A stretch of 64,000 nucleotides of DNA, taken from assembly GCA_020912385.1 (NCBI GenBank), contig CP087209.1, positions 1,736,001-1,800,000 on the forward strand, in the 5' to 3' direction. A model generated the notes under the pieces. It saw only the letters and a program-made list of their open reading frames with translations. It was not told the DNA's origin and ran no database searches. This DNA comes from Neofusicoccum parvum (lineage: Eukaryota; Ascomycota; Dothideomycetes; Botryosphaeriales; Botryosphaeriaceae). Shown piece by piece: positions 23,898-37,025 of the stretch (position 1 is the stretch's first letter; every line of letters begins with the position of its first letter). The translations under genes were made by a program, and so were the position numbers.

Positions 23898-24725
23898 CAT
23901 GCTTTTACGGCGGAAACTGCGGAAGTTCCAGCGTCACCACGAACAACGACAGAAATGGAAGTCCAACCACCAGGCCAACGAGAGCCACACCGCCTTTCTT
24001 CACGACTCGAGAATGTCCCACCGAGTAAACAGAAAAAGAAAGACACCTGCAGCAGTTGCCTTTACGTCAATTTACGTTAATCGACGACTCGTCACAAATT
24101 GAAGTGCGACACGGATCATGCAAGTCGCCGTACCGAGCAATCAGGCCTTTTCTTTCCCACCACGCGCAAATCCAATCTTTCCGCACACTCCCGGCGCCGT
24201 GGCCGCGGGCTCCTCCTCCAGACCCAAGGCCACGGCCTCGGGGAGGAAGAGGCTATCTTCCTAACAAACGTAGCACTGATCGGTATTCTCAACTACCCTC
24301 GTACAGCATCTTTGAAGGTTGCGGCACGGCTCGCTTGCTCGCAGCTAAGGCAAACGCAAACGGCCTCAAGCATCGTCTTCCCACGTCCATGGCCCCGGAA
24401 GACTTGACTCGCTCTCTGCGGCATTTAAAAAAATCTTATCTGCACGTCCTTCTCTCCTCCTTCCCATACCAGCATCATTGCTCGTATGAATCTGAAGAGA
24501 AGGCGCCAGGCAAAAAAAGAAGGCAAACGCCAATCTGCAGCTGCTGAACCTCAAACACGCGCATCTCATCCCCTAAAGAAGGCGACAGATAACGACGGTA
24601 AGAGCGAAGATACGAGGCATCGCAAAGCAGGGAGATCGGGGGCTACGTGGCACAGCTCCCGGCCACCGCTTGCCACGGGCTCGGAGCAAAGCAGCAGGCG
24701 ACGCCGCGCGCGAACCGTCAGGCAA

Positions 24726-24899
24726 ACGACGACGACGACGACAACGGCGACCGCATGCGTGCGGCACAAATACAAACCGTCATTTCGGCACCTGCACCAG
24801 CGCCATCGTAGCGTCCTTTTTTTTTTTTTTCCTGACAAACCCATGGCCGTGGTCCTGGGTGTGCATGTTCGCGTGGCTGGCTGGCTGGCTGGCTGGCCG
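24726..24899. repeat. Cluster of simple repeats: (ACG)n, T14, (GGCT)n
   Basis: Three short simple-sequence tracts lie close together: an ACG run at 24726-24742, an uninterrupted run of 14 T at 24817-24830, and about five GGCT units at 24875-24897. All are in non-coding DNA downstream of the C2H2 transcription-factor gene. Confidence 0.85.
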
Positions 24900-25880
24900 G
24901 TTCGACCGGCGAAGCGGGTTTCTGCGCGCGTACCTAAATCGTGGGTTTTGCGCCGCCGGCGCCTGCGGGTAAAGCAAGGCCGGGTGTGCGGGCGAGCGTG
25001 ATTGAAGGTGCATCGTGGGGCGATACCGTCGCCGCGGTCTTGGGCGGGGGCGGGAACCAGCATTGCGGCGGCAGTAGCAGCATCGTTTCCCTGCCGCTGT
25101 GCAGCTGGCTGCCTGAGGGGAGCGGGAAGCTGTTCACAGGACTGTCTCTGCCTTGTGGAACACATGTGGGAACTGTCAAATGTCAGTATGCGTAGCACAC
25201 AGAAAGTCTGCAGCTATATGCATACTGTTGATCTAACATGTAAAATGGGGAAAGGGGGCGTGTGACCCTCATGCACAGAAATTGGGGAAAGAGCGAACAC
25301 CAGAGGAAAGGATGGCCCCCAAGCTAATCCAATTGCTCGGAGCACGAAATCACCATTGTGATGATGAAGAAAGTAGCTGTGTAAACAAATCTTTTTGAGT
25401 CTGCCATATAGTACAGTTATGCTACCATAAATCCATTCCGCCATGTCTCCAAGACCAGACTATTCGAGTCCGGCCCATGCTATGCAAAACCCAAACCATG
25501 CAATGCTATATGCTGCAGATCCAATTCCATGCGACTTACTTGAAGAGCGACCGTGAGGGGGGTATCTTTCGAAAACCAGAAAACAGCAAAAACGCAGTAA
25601 ATGCAAGTAGCTGCCAACGCCAGAAAGAAAAAACAGAAACGAGCAAAAAACGAGGCTATGCAACAAAACCAGGAAAGAACACCGCTGAACGCTCGCTTGT
25701 GTGTGCTGCAACGCTGCTGCGCTCCTTACTGCTCATGAAGCTTCGTAAACCGGGTCATGAGAATGCAACAAAGGAAACAAAACTCCTACCACCAAAGCCC
25801 GCCCCATCAGATGGAGCAAGCAACACCAATGAAGAAAAGAAATGTATCATGAGACAAGAAGAGGCGATGCTCTTCTTGAC

Positions 25881-28800
25881 TCAAAACCAAGCGCCGACCC
25901 AAGCCTTTTTCTTCAACCCCTCCGTCACGCGCACGCATCCACCAACTAGCTCGCCAGGCGCCTCAGAACCGCTAAGCGCTTCGCAAGCCCAGTGCAAGAC
26001 GGCTTCGACGCCATCACGCCAGGTCTGCATAAACGTGGCGATGTTATCAATGGAGTGCGCCGCTTCCTCGGTGAGAAAAGCGTGAACGGCGCGTACAGCG
26101 TCGTCGGCGTTCTGGTGCAAGTGTTGCGGGTGGATGGGAGGAGGGGTGAGAGTGAAGGGAGCGCGTGAAGCAGAAGCTGCAGCCACAGCAGCCCATAAGA
26201 CCAGTGAGGCGTAGAAGAGAACAAGCTCGGCACCGGGAGCGAGCGCGGAGCTGGCGTCGACAGTATTGGCGTCGGCGGCAAGACGAAGGGCAGCAAGCGC
26301 CTCCTGGAGTGCCACGCGTGCTTGCTGCGGGCAGTCAATGGCTGAGGGGTCGTTCAGGCCGTTGGTCCAATGCTTGACTGTTTCCTTGGCTGCGGCGTGC
26401 TCGTCGCAGCGAATTTTCTCGCTAAACACCCACGTCTCCCCTGCGACAGCTAGGAGTGCACGAAGAGGGGTTGATGACGCGAGACGGATGCCGTGGATGG
26501 CGAGGCGAGTCGCCCTGCTGCTGAGCGCGTCATCATAGCTGCCGTGCGTCCATACCGCTTGCGCGGCTTGGAACTCGTCGAAGGTTTCTCCGTCAGCAGC
26601 TGCGGACGCGCCTGCCGTTCTCAGAGATAGACTACTGAGCCGTGGCAGCATCTCTCGCCAGGCCCACTGGTGGGCGTTCCATGCGGTGAGCGGCGCGGGT
26701 GCAGGAAGGCTGAGACCCGGCACCGTGGAGTCGGCGTCTGGGCGAGCAAGCAGGGTATTTGCTTGAGCTTCGAGGATGGCGCAAGCCGTCAGCAGACGCG
26801 TCTTCTCAGAAGCGCTGACCCAGGCTGTCCATTGGCGGGAAAGGGTGATGTTGTCCGAATGCGGCGGAAGCGGCACAAGGCTATCGACCGAGGCGGTCGG
26901 GTGTGCAGTGTGATCGGCAGCAAGCTGAAAATCAATTAGCACGAGTCTTGGAGCTAGCGTCGAGGGACTCATTGGTGGGAAATCTCGCTTGGGTTTTCTT
27001 GTGTATGTTGGAGGTGGGGGCCGGAATCACTTACGCTACGGAACATGCCTTTGAAAGTAGCGGAAAGGCTGTTCGATGCGCGTTTGCCGCGGAACTGCGA
27101 GAGCAGCTCGATAAGGAACACGGCTTGCATGTCGCAAATGCGAGCGTTTATTGGCAGCCCTTCGTGCTCGCGCTGTGGCGGTCAGTCCGTGGTTCTCTGA
27201 GGTTACATTCGCGGCGGGGTTGTACCTTCGCCAACGCCTTGAGGCATTTCTCGTGCAACGCCCTGCTCTCCGCTCTTGCGCCAACAACGCTGGAGTACTG
27301 CGCGCCCACTGCCAGCATTGCGGCAAGGCACAGTGGTTTTTCAGAGTCGAATGTGGGACGATGCTTGATTGGGAAGTGCGGGTGGAAAGCCTGCCAGTAT
27401 TTGTCGAGGTGATCATTCATCTGCTGAGGGTCAATAGACGGAATACCGAGCGGTTGCGGTGGGAACAACAGACGGTACTCTTCGGTGTCGAGGTCGTCAA
27501 AAGACCGGTAGGAGGCAGTAGTGCTCGTGGAGAAGTAGGAGGGTGCGTGCATCTGGTGGTGGTCGGTGGCGTAGTTGTAAATCGACGTATCGGAGGTGGC
27601 GTATGAAGCAACGCCAGAGCTGCCCGAGAACGACGTGTGGTGCTGGTCGGCACGGTCCACGTCGAGCCAGTAGAAGGGCTGGGTCGAAGCCGCAGAGGCT
27701 GGAGAGCGCGGGGCTGCGGGCTGCGTCCACGCCTCGATGAAAGAAGCGTTGGACAGAGTGCGAGGGCGGTAGGCAGGGTACGGGTGCGGGACGTATGAGA
27801 AGTCGGGGTACTGGCTGATGTGGCCTGGAGAAGTGTAGTCGCTGCTGGGCACAGGGTACTCCGGAGGCGGGCTCCACCGGTAGTCGTTGAACATCGAGCC
27901 GGCGTGGCTAACATCCTCGACGCCGACGGGGACACCGGTCCTCGCGTAGGAGTGGGTGGTGTGGTACGGCTTCATGTTGGGCGCGCTGCAGACTGGTCAG
28001 CACATCTGAGCTCAAGACGCAGCACGGCCGGCGTGAATGACGAAGAGAGGAGACGGAAACAAAGGAAGAGCGAAAGGAAAAAGCACGATTGCCCCAAGAA
28101 CCCCCAACTCACTTAAAGACCTGCCTAAGGAAACTGTCTGACTGGATCGTATTACGACGAAGACGAAATTGTGAATACCTTGAAGTTGACGCGGGCATCG
28201 CGGGCTCAATGCCAGACGACGCGACAGGATAGGACTGGGCCTCGACAGGGCGGGCCACGGGCTGCGACGCGGGCGGCGCGGGAGTGACGGCTCCGCCCGA
28301 CATGTAGGAGCTCTGGCTGGCGACAGAGCTCCGGCGCGTCTCGTCGTCGTCATGCTGGGACGGGTCCTGGCTGGAGCTCGCATTCGCATTAGCACGGGAC
28401 AGGCGGCAGGGGCAGGCGGGACGGTCACTTACTGCCGCTCGCGGTGTCGCTCGAGCAGGTCGGTCCTGTGGAACGACTTGCCGCAGCCAGGCCAGTCGCA
28501 TTGCAGGGTGGAGTCGCTGTGGTTTTGCTGGTGTCTCCTGCGCCGTCAGTCAGCACGGTGCATTCTAGGCAGCCGCAGGCAGCAATGCGAAAGTGGGGCA
28601 CATACCTCAGATGCTCGGCCCGGGTGTACGACTGTAGGCAATAGATCGTCAGCGGCCAGACTCGACCCGCCAGAAGTGGGAAGGAGCACCGCGGCCCAGG
28701 CGCGACGGGCCTTCAGGCAGAAAGCGCCGTTGTTGCCTTGCGCGCGGTCGCCGTCGGGGTGGTGGGCCAGCAGCGCTCGCGGCGCGCATGACTCGGGACG

Positions 28801-29312
28801 ACGACCGCGACGCCGAGGCAGGGCGCGCACGGAAGCGGCAGGGATCGACGTACCTTTCCGCAGGACTCGCAGAGGTGGACCTTGAGGCCCTTCTTTGCTT
28901 TGGAGATGCGACCAGTCTTGGTGTACTTGGTCGGGAGCTCCGACGGGCTGGCGGAGCGTTGCATGGCGGCGGCAGCGGATGAGGATGCGGTAACGGTGTC
29001 GCGGGACGAGCCGTCGCGGTGGGGGCTGGGAGCCTTGGTGCTGGAACGGCGGGGGCCAGAGGTGCTAGACGTCGACTTCAAGGAACGGCGGCCCTCATCC
29101 GAGGACTGAGAGGCGCGGCGACGGCTGGGGGGCGGCGAGGCGGCGTGCGGGTGCGCGTGCGGGTGCCGGTGCTGGTGCTGGTGGTGCTGGGGCGGCGCTG
29201 AGGCTCCGGTGGAGGACTGCTGGTAGCCGGTGCTGGTGGTGGCGGGGGCGTGGTGGGGAGTGGTAGAGGTCGACGCCGACGACGATGGCTGAGGTTTCCG
29301 GTGGTCTGCCAT
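25881..29312 (-). CDS. C2H2 zinc-finger transcription factor with fungal TF domain
   Basis: Predicted nuclear regulator, about 952 aa. Exons (minus): 29312-28854, 28631-28606, 28537-28433, 28376-28113, 27985-27226, 27172-27035, 26987-25881. The N-terminus is Ser/Thr/Pro- and His-rich (HQHQHRHPHAHPHA). Two adjacent C2H2 fingers follow: C148-C151-H164-H168 and C175-C180-H193-H197 (CX2CX12HX3H and CX4CX12HX3H), the second with GCGKSFHRTDLLERH. A Ser/Pro/Tyr-rich middle leads to a fungal transcription-factor-like region (DKYWQAFHPHFPIKHRPTF, LAAMLAVGAQYS, AVFLIELLSQFRG). Finger 1 is split by a 222-nt intron before a 26-nt exon. This order of two N-terminal fingers plus a fungal TF domain is common in filamentous ascomycetes. 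Targets are unknown. Its upstream side faces a 5.7 kb gene desert. Confidence 0.88.
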
Positions 29313-32300
29313 GGGCCGCGGTGGTGGTCCAAAAGGATATATATGCTGGCTTGGGATATTACTCGCGGAGATCGCCAGGCCCACCTCAGGTGCTGGCGGA
29401 TTGGCAAGGGCCCTGTAAGGCAGATGAGATGGAGGAAGCTTGTGCCAGGTCGCCAAAGCAGGGCTGCGGTAGGCTGTGAGCGGCCCAACTGCACGCCGGG
29501 GAGATAATTAAAGGTTGGCCCTAGGGAGGGGGGCCCAGATCTGGAGATCACAAGTGGTACGGGCTCTGGAGCGGGAAATTTTTAGCACATATGCCGGTTG
29601 GGGAAGGTCGAGGGGGGATCGGGACGAGGCCTGAGAATAGCACCTCTGAGGACGTACGTCTCAAGCGAGCCTTAGTCTGAGGGCAGCGAGGGCACGAGAG
29701 AACTGCGCGGGCGGGTGGTGTGTGCTAACCTTGGTCCTGGAGCGGAGGGCTGGCGCGTCACATCATCATCCTGCTGCGGCAGGCATATAAAGATGGCGCT
29801 GTGCTTTCGGCGAGGATGTACGGGTCCAGAGCGGTGGGTCCTAAACACACCGTTCGGCTGTGCTCATGCCGGGAAGATTATTATAGAGCGATTGGCAGCA
29901 GCCCTGTTGGTCCCTGCCGAGGCGCGTGTGGGACTCCAGCACGATCAGATAGACGCAGGTACTCCAATGGCGGTGCGCGGACGCCCACGCTCGGGGCGTC
30001 GCAGGCACGCAGCAGTGAGGAACCGCACGGCCATTGGCGCGCGCGGACCGTTCCCGTGCGACAGAGACGCCCTAAATTCAGGCTGTTGGAAGGCGTCGAG
30101 GCTTGGACGTGAGTGGTGAGAAGGAGCGCGCCGCTATTTTCGGCACACACGCTGCATGCGCGCCGCCAGCCCTCCAAGCCCTCCGCTGCGCCCTCCCTCC
30201 CCGCCGCCCTGGCAGTGCCCGGCGGCGCGCCAGGCTGCCCGTCGCCGACGTCCCTTGGTCCCTGGGGCCCTTGGACGCGCCCACGGCCGCCCTGCGTCGC
30301 AGCCGGCCAGCGACAAGGCAGGCCGCCGCCGCCGCAGCCATGGCGCGCTGGAGCCCCGGACCGGGGCGCGCGGTGTGCGGGCAGCGGGCTGGCGGGCGTC
30401 GAGCGCGGGCGGCCGGTGGCAGGTCGACCTCGTTGACATCGGCGGCGGCTGGGGGAAGGATCAGCTAGCGGGCGTAGCGCGGCGGCGCGGCGAGCAGGCG
30501 GCCAGGGTGACCAAATGCCGTTTTGGGCAGTGCTAAGGGCCCGCGTCTGCTGCCCCGTGGCCGCGCGCGCTGCGTCGATATCAGAAAACGTGCGCGCCCT
30601 GCCCAAACCGCACCCACCCCCCCGCGCGCTGCTGACCCTTTCCAGCGCCGACGCGACCGCATGGGGCTTCGCGCACGCTGCTCCAATATCCAGCGCGCGC
30701 CGATGCAGACGCGGAGCAGCGCAGAGCTTACCGCAGAGCCAGCGCGCCGTGTGCCCCCCGGCCGTCAGCCTCGGGGCAACGTCTGACCTGCCCTGCTATT
30801 TTCGGCGCCGTCTCCAGCAGGTCGTTAGCCTGCGGCGGCCCGGCTCTTGCCATTGAGCCAGGCGACGGCGCCACGGGCGTGGGTTCTGAGAACTCGGTGA
30901 CCCTCGCGCGGCTGGGCGGCCTCCGTCTCCACACCCATTGGCCGCGCCGCTGGGCCTAGCGGGAAGCTTGGGGGGGCATCCCGTCTCCCGCCTCCTGGGG
31001 ACCCGTCTCATGAAACGCATGCGCATGGTGTTGAGATGGCCGCGCCTGAGCGCCTACAAGGGCGCGCTGGTTGGTGCTCGGACGGCAAGCTTCCGATCAG
31101 CGGGCGAACTGCTGCCCGTTGCTTATCGCGCCCGTGCTGGCAAGCTCCGTCCCAGCGCAGGCGCGCGCCGGAGCACAAAGCACACGTGGAGGCACGCATG
31201 CTGGAGATCTGAGAGCCAGGCGCGTGGTGGGGAGGCGCGCCGCGTCCCGGCCTCCCCGTCTGGCGGAACGGCGGGCAGTGGGCTGGGTGGGCTGGGTGGA
31301 GCGCTGACTCGAGACGGGCTCACGCTGCTGCTCTCCAATTTCGCGCCGTGGTGTTGATGAGATGCGCTGCTCCTGATCGTCGCGGCCGAGGCGTGCGGTG
31401 TGTGCGCGCCGTTTGCCGCAGTGCGCGCGGCGGCAGCGTTAGATCGCGCGAGCCTTTGCCCTCGCTCTCCGCCCTGCCAATTCTCCAGGCCCTGCGCGGA
31501 CATCGCCATCCCCTCACTGCGCGCGCCGTCCCCTCACACGCCTGCCCGCCTCCGACTCGTCAATCGCAATCTCGGCCACGGCCGCGCGCGACCCGGCTGC
31601 GCTGCTGCCCCCGGCCAGCTGTCCCAGGGCCTGCGAGCCTATTCCCGGCGGCATGGAAGCGCCCCCCGGCTGAGCAGCATGACGCGACCAGCAGGACGCC
31701 CGCTGGCCAATGTGCGCCCGCTGCGCAGTTAGAGCCGCAAGGTAGGACTGAGTCGCACGCAAGGCACACCTCGCCCGTGCAATGCGGTCGGTAGCAGAGC
31801 TAAGTATTTCGCAATCGCTTTCGCACTTCGGCGTTAGTGGTCTGTTGTCGCAGCTCCCCCTCATGTTCCCTACTCATCTATCAGACAGCCGTGCAATCTA
31901 GCCGTTGCAGGCAACATGTTGCGGATCGTCGCTACCCACCGCACCGCTCCAGCCAGCGGTCTGCGCGCACCAACGCGGCGGACTTTCGAAAGGCCGAGGG
32001 CACCGCGTTCCGCCATCGCTGCTCCGCCGGCCGCGGGCTCAGCGCGCAGCGCGACGGCGTGGGCGGCGGACGTCGCCCGCCCGTGTGACGGCAGAGGCAG
32101 CACAGAACCGCCCGGAGAAGTCCTTGTGCGTGCAGCTGCGGCACTGCGCCCTGGCGGGCCACCGAGCCCTCACCAACGAGGGCGCGGTGGAGGCTGCAGG
32201 GTTCGCGATCCTTCGAGCACGGATTCGGGAAGGGCGTTGGACCAGCTGTGGGCGCATGATGGCTGCTGCCGCCAAAAATAGGCAGCAGCCACGGAACCAG

Positions 32301-34975
32301 ATCCGCGCCAGCAGCACTGTCGGTGACGGAGGCGGTCACTCGGGGCTCAGAAGATCGATATCAAGACGAGCAGAGGATGTCGAGAGAAGCGTGGAGCCCG
32401 GGCAGCCCATTTCGGAACCTTGGCCCGTTGCGTCACCCCCGGCACGTGCTGCACGTGCGCGTCCCAGCGCGCCGCCTCGCTTTCGCTCCATCGTTCCTTG
32501 GCCATCCCCAGACTGCTGCCGCCCTCATTTCGAGCTCTGCTCGAGTCGCGGACGTGGACCCTCTCCCCCGGACTTAAGGCGCCCGCTATGCCCCGGTTGG
32601 CAATCAGATCTCGTCCGCGAGTCCGCCGTGCAAACTCCGCCGAGCGTGCGCGCGCTCGCTTCGCTGCTGAATTAATCGATTCGAGGCCTTTCAGACGCTT
32701 CCCGCACATGATTCATTTCGCGAGGCGCCCACTGGGAGCGCCACAAAAACTTTGTTGCAGAAAACACACTGCGGCGCTCCCGACTATGGCACTATCCGTG
32801 TTTGGGCCTCCCTGACTGTTCTCTCCCTAATTTTCCTTTTTGGATCGTACGATCGATGCTGCAGAAACACTGGGCCTGCTGTGCTCTCCTTGAGCATGAC
32901 AACCCAGCCGTGCCAGTTTCACACAAAGCCACCGTCAATGTTGCTGCCCGCTCAAACTCCACAAGCCCACCTTGTCGCCGGGCTGGCAGCTGGCGGCTGT
33001 CGCCATGGCCGCCAAACCGCGTGACCTTTTTGTTTTTGCAACGGCTGTGGCTAACGATTGCCGTGTGGCCGTGGACAGTTGCACGCCAAACCCATTTTTC
33101 CTACACTAATTTTACTTTTTTCACCGCATCGGCCCGGCTCCTCTAGGCGTTACGGTATCGTACGGTGTGTCTGCTGTCGAAGATCCAGAACTCCAAACGC
33201 CCGAGCTTTTGCCTGTTGTTTCTCTTTTCTTTTTCTGTCCGGGAATAGTGTTGGCACCCAACACCACCACCACTTGTACACGTACGCAGGCCTGCGATAG
33301 CACCGAGATGCCGCCCGACAGCACTGCGTAGACCCGCTTCGACGTCTCTCGACGCCTATCCGTGACTCCGAACTTCGCAAATGCTGAGACAAGTCCGCCA
33401 TCAGAGCTGAAAGGCGCACAAATACGAGCCAATAGAAGGCGAGAAGGACTGATCAGCTCTCAACACTTGCGTCCAGCATCACCACGCAAAACCCAGAAGC
33501 CCTCTTGACAAGGCCTACCATGATCGCACGAGCTTTGAATGCCCGTCGATCTTGTCAAGAATCTCACCCCCGCTATCCTTCCACCGACACAGTAAGAAGC
33601 ATGAGTGGCGAGCCGAACGCAATACTTCGCCCATCCCTGCTGTCAGATTCTTTTACATCCTACCATCGCCAAAAGGCACATGCGCTCCTCAGCCTCCCTT
33701 GCCTCTTTGGCATCATGTCAGCTGTAGCTTCTTGATCCTTCCCTCCCATCTCTATGGTTTTGCCATGTGTTCTCTGTGATTTCTAAACCCCCGGCGGTAC
33801 GACCGCTGCCGTGCTCCGGATTTCGAAGCACTCGTGGTAAGGTAAGCAGGTACCACTGATTTCATCATCATCGCGTTCACCGCCACCACCACCACCGAGC
33901 ATCTACGGATGTTCAGTCTGCCGCGTTTCACACCATTACCAAACCCCGCTTCTTCGTCGCCCCTCTAATGGCCGAGCACCACTGCCACGGAGTTAAAAGG
34001 AAAACTCCGCCATCCTTTCAATGTGCCTACGGGCGAAGTGTTGCGGACGAAAGGTTACCTCCGGCGGCACAACTTTCTGCCGCGATTTTCCTTCATCAAC
34101 CCGGTACTATGCAGGTGTTGATCTCATGCATCGGAGTCTCCTCCCCGTTCCTATTTGCTTGGCCCGCTGCCGACCAAGCGCACCTACTCTCTAGCGGCGT
34201 ATGTAAGTGAGAAACAGAAGGCACGGAACGGAATGGAAGTCTCGGTTGGCGTCCAATGAAGGCGGGTGCGGGTGGGTGTGGCGGACGATGACTGCGTAAG
34301 CACAAGACGCATGCGGAGTGCATGTCTGAGAGGCGATAGGTCGGGATGACGTTTGACACTTGAGCACGGGAAGGGAACACCATCGCCATTGCTATTTATA
34401 TCGGCGCTTCGGTTACAACAGTTTGCCGCCCATCACGATGGCAACGGCAAAAATTTTGCTAAGGTTGAGGCGGAGTACGGAAGCTGCAGGGCTCATTACA
34501 CTGGGCCGCAGAGGTTTGACGGGTGGACACCGCCTCCTGATCTAAGATCAGATGCGGTGAGAAAGTAGATCTTCCGTTGATTGCGGAGATGTCCAAGATC
34601 TACAGATTTGCAAGACCTACTATGTAGATGCTATTTGCTGGAGGCACATACACATACGTGTTCGAATTGCAATGGAACAATGACAGTAGAGGCAAAATAT
34701 CATTCGCGGAATTCAAGTCCTTGCATGAATGTAAGAGAGTTATGCATTGCGCAAGACCTATTCGTCACCAATGAGCCACCCATCAGCTTATGTTCTCATT
34801 TTGTGCACCTCGACAAGAGAATATCGAAGAACAGCAACCTCAAATGCACACCGTTACCAGGTTATCAGCCACGTTACAACAGCTCAGGTCTCATTTGTAC
34901 ACACCCAAGCGGAGAAACATCCAAGCGTTCATTCACAAGTCTATACAATATAATACAGCATCGCATAACCCTCTC
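29313..34975. other. Long GC-rich gene desert upstream of the C2H2 factor
   Basis: 5.7 kb between the C2H2 gene start and the GUF1 stop. From about 29.9 to 32.7 kb the DNA is extremely GC-rich and CpG-rich, with frames up to 256 codons on both strands that contain only low-complexity Ala/Arg/Pro-rich sequence. From 32.7 kb onward composition is normal; an ATG frame at 33521-33735 (71 codons) is unsupported. It probably holds the long promoter or leader of the C2H2 gene and perhaps untranslated transcripts. TATAAA-like sites occur near 29785-29795. Confidence 0.45.
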
Positions 34976-37025
34976 TCACTTCGACAAGAACCCTTGGAAA
35001 GCCTTCTGGTCAATAACGACATTCCCGACCGCCCTCATCTTCTTTTTCCCCTCCTTCTGCTTCTCGAGCAGCTTCTTCCGCCTCGTTATATCGCTAGCAT
35101 GCAACTTCTGCAAAACGTCCTTTCTGAAGGGTTTGATGGTCTCCCTGGCGACGATCCGCCTGCCCACGGCGGCCTGGATGACGACCTCAAACATCTGGCG
35201 GTCGACGTGTTCCTTGAAGCGCTTGACCCAGTCCTTTCCGATGCGCTCGGCCTGGCTGCTGTGCACGATGCGTGCGACAGCGTCGACGGGGGCTTTGTTG
35301 ACGAGCAGCTGGAGCTTGTTGATATTGGACCGGCGGAACCCCGCGTCCTCGTAGTCGAGCGTCGCGTAGCCCTTCGTTGCGCCCTTGAGCTTACCGAAGA
35401 AGTCGTCGACCAGCTGCGCTAGTGGAAGGTCATACTTCAGGATCACTTGGGTTGCTGTGAAAAAGGTGAGTTCCTTTTGTTCGCCGCGATTGGCCTCGCA
35501 AAGCTCGACGACTCGGCCGATGTACTCTTCAGGGAGGGTGATGGTAGCCGATACGTAGGGTTCCTGCACTTCGACTACTTTCATGTGGCGTTCCTGCTCG
35601 TCCGGGAAAGCGTTGGGGTTGGAAATGACGACCTCCGTGCCGTCTCTGTAGATGATCTTGGTAGGCACAGATGGCGGGGTGATGATTATACTAGCACCGT
35701 GCTCCTGACGGAGACGGTCTTCAAAGACTGAGCAGTGAAGAGTTCCCAGAAAGCCAAGACGCCAACCTGCACCAAGAGCCTCGGATGACTCTTTACTGAC
35801 AGTGACGGCGCGGTCGTTCAGCACGATCTGGTTGATGCTCTCCTCGAGATGTTCATATGCACTTTGATCGACGGGGAAGGCAGCAACGAAGACCATAGAC
35901 TTCGGCTCCTCGAAACCTGGGTAAGGCTCTACCAGTTTCTCTGACCCAAGCGTCGTGTAGGTGTCGCCGACCTTGGCCTCCTGCGAGCGCTTCATGCCCG
36001 GGTTGAAGTATATGTATCCGACCTGGCCGGCACGTAGCTTCGTCATCGGCGTCTGATCGGGATACATCATGCCGACCTCACCAACAGTGTACTTCAGCCC
36101 AGTTGCGAATGAGGTAATGACGTCGCCAGCCTTGACTTCTCCATCAAAGATGCGTACCAGAAGGATCACACCCTTGTAGTGATTGTACCAGGAGTCAATG
36201 AGCAGCAGGCGGAGAGGCTTCGTGCGGTCGCCAACAGGAGCTGGTATCTGCTCGATGACGTTTGGTAGAATAGCTTCCACATTTAAGCCTGTCTTTGCAG
36301 AGACCAGAACAGCCCTCTTCGGATCGAGCTCGAAAGTGTCCTCCATCTGCTCGAGAGCGCGTTGCGTGTCGGCGGAGGGAAGATCAACCTTGTTTACCAC
36401 AGGAACGAGCGTCAGGCCTTGAGCGAAGGCAAGGTAGAAGTTGGCAACAGTCTGGGCTTGCACGCCCTGGCTGGCATCGACTAGAAGCAAAGCTAGCTAC
36501 TAATCAGCACGAGATTCAATTGATGGATGTGCCGGGGCAGTGGAACGCACCTCCTCCGCAGCTGGCGTAACTTCTCGACACCTCGGCGCGGAAGTCAACG
36601 TGGCCCGGCGTGTCGACCAGATGCAGCAGATAGTCCTCACCCTTGTGATTGTATATCATGCTGCAAGTCTGGGCCTTGACAGTGATACCGCGCTCGCGTT
36701 CAACGTCCAGCTTATCCAAGATCTGTTTGTTGCCGCCGGGCGCGATGGTGCCAGTGAGCTCGAGCAAGCGGTCGCTGAGAGTGCTTTTGCCATGGTCAAC
36801 GTGGGCGACGACGCAGAAGTTGCGGAAGCGCTCGATGGGGATGTCGGCGACACGCTTCTCGAGATCTGACTGGGCCCTATAGGGCGTGGCGTGGCGGGAG
36901 GCGGTGGTGCGGAAAGCGCGCAGCCATGTTGTCGGCGTCGCAGGCTGGAAGTTCGAGGGGCAGCGAGTGAACGAGCCCTGCAATGGCCGCCCAAGGCGTT
37001 CAGCGGCCCGGAAGCATGGTCGCAT
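34976..37025 (-). CDS. GUF1: Mitochondrial translation factor GUF1 (EF-4/LepA)
   Basis: LepA-family GTPase that acts on mitochondrial ribosomes in the matrix and promotes back-translocation and translation fidelity, especially under stress. Exons (minus): 37025-36551 and 36492-34976, 663 aa, normal for the family. A basic, Arg-rich mitochondrial presequence covers roughly the first 45 residues. GTPase motifs: G1 AHVDHGKST (74-82), G3 DTPGH, G4 NKVD, G5 SAK. The central beta-barrel domain follows, then the LepA C-terminal domain ([24 protein letters not shown] split region; [11 protein letters not shown]). The single intron lies between the codons for GG and ALLLVD. Divergent from MAD2. Confidence 0.97.

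Larger units (their letters stand above)
20615..25880. other. Gene-poor, repeat-bearing intergenic region
   Basis: 5.3 kb with no recognised gene. The 21.3-23.3 kb part is very GC-rich and full of chance open frames; the 23.3-24.6 kb part is more balanced; 25.2-25.9 kb is AT-richer and holds the 3' end of the C2H2 gene. There are several simple repeats. Candidate short exons near 23.5-24.1 kb exist on both strands but cannot be assembled into a convincing gene. Confidence 0.5.

Noticed and set aside
24566..25198. 210-codon minus-strand frame
   Set aside because: Translates simple repeats (ACG and GGCT tracts, T14) into runs of Val, Ala/Ser and Lys; not protein-like.
31905..32675. 256-codon plus-strand frame in the GC-rich desert
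   Set aside because: Ala/Arg/Pro-rich, with equally long frames on the other strand; typical of chance in very GC-rich DNA.
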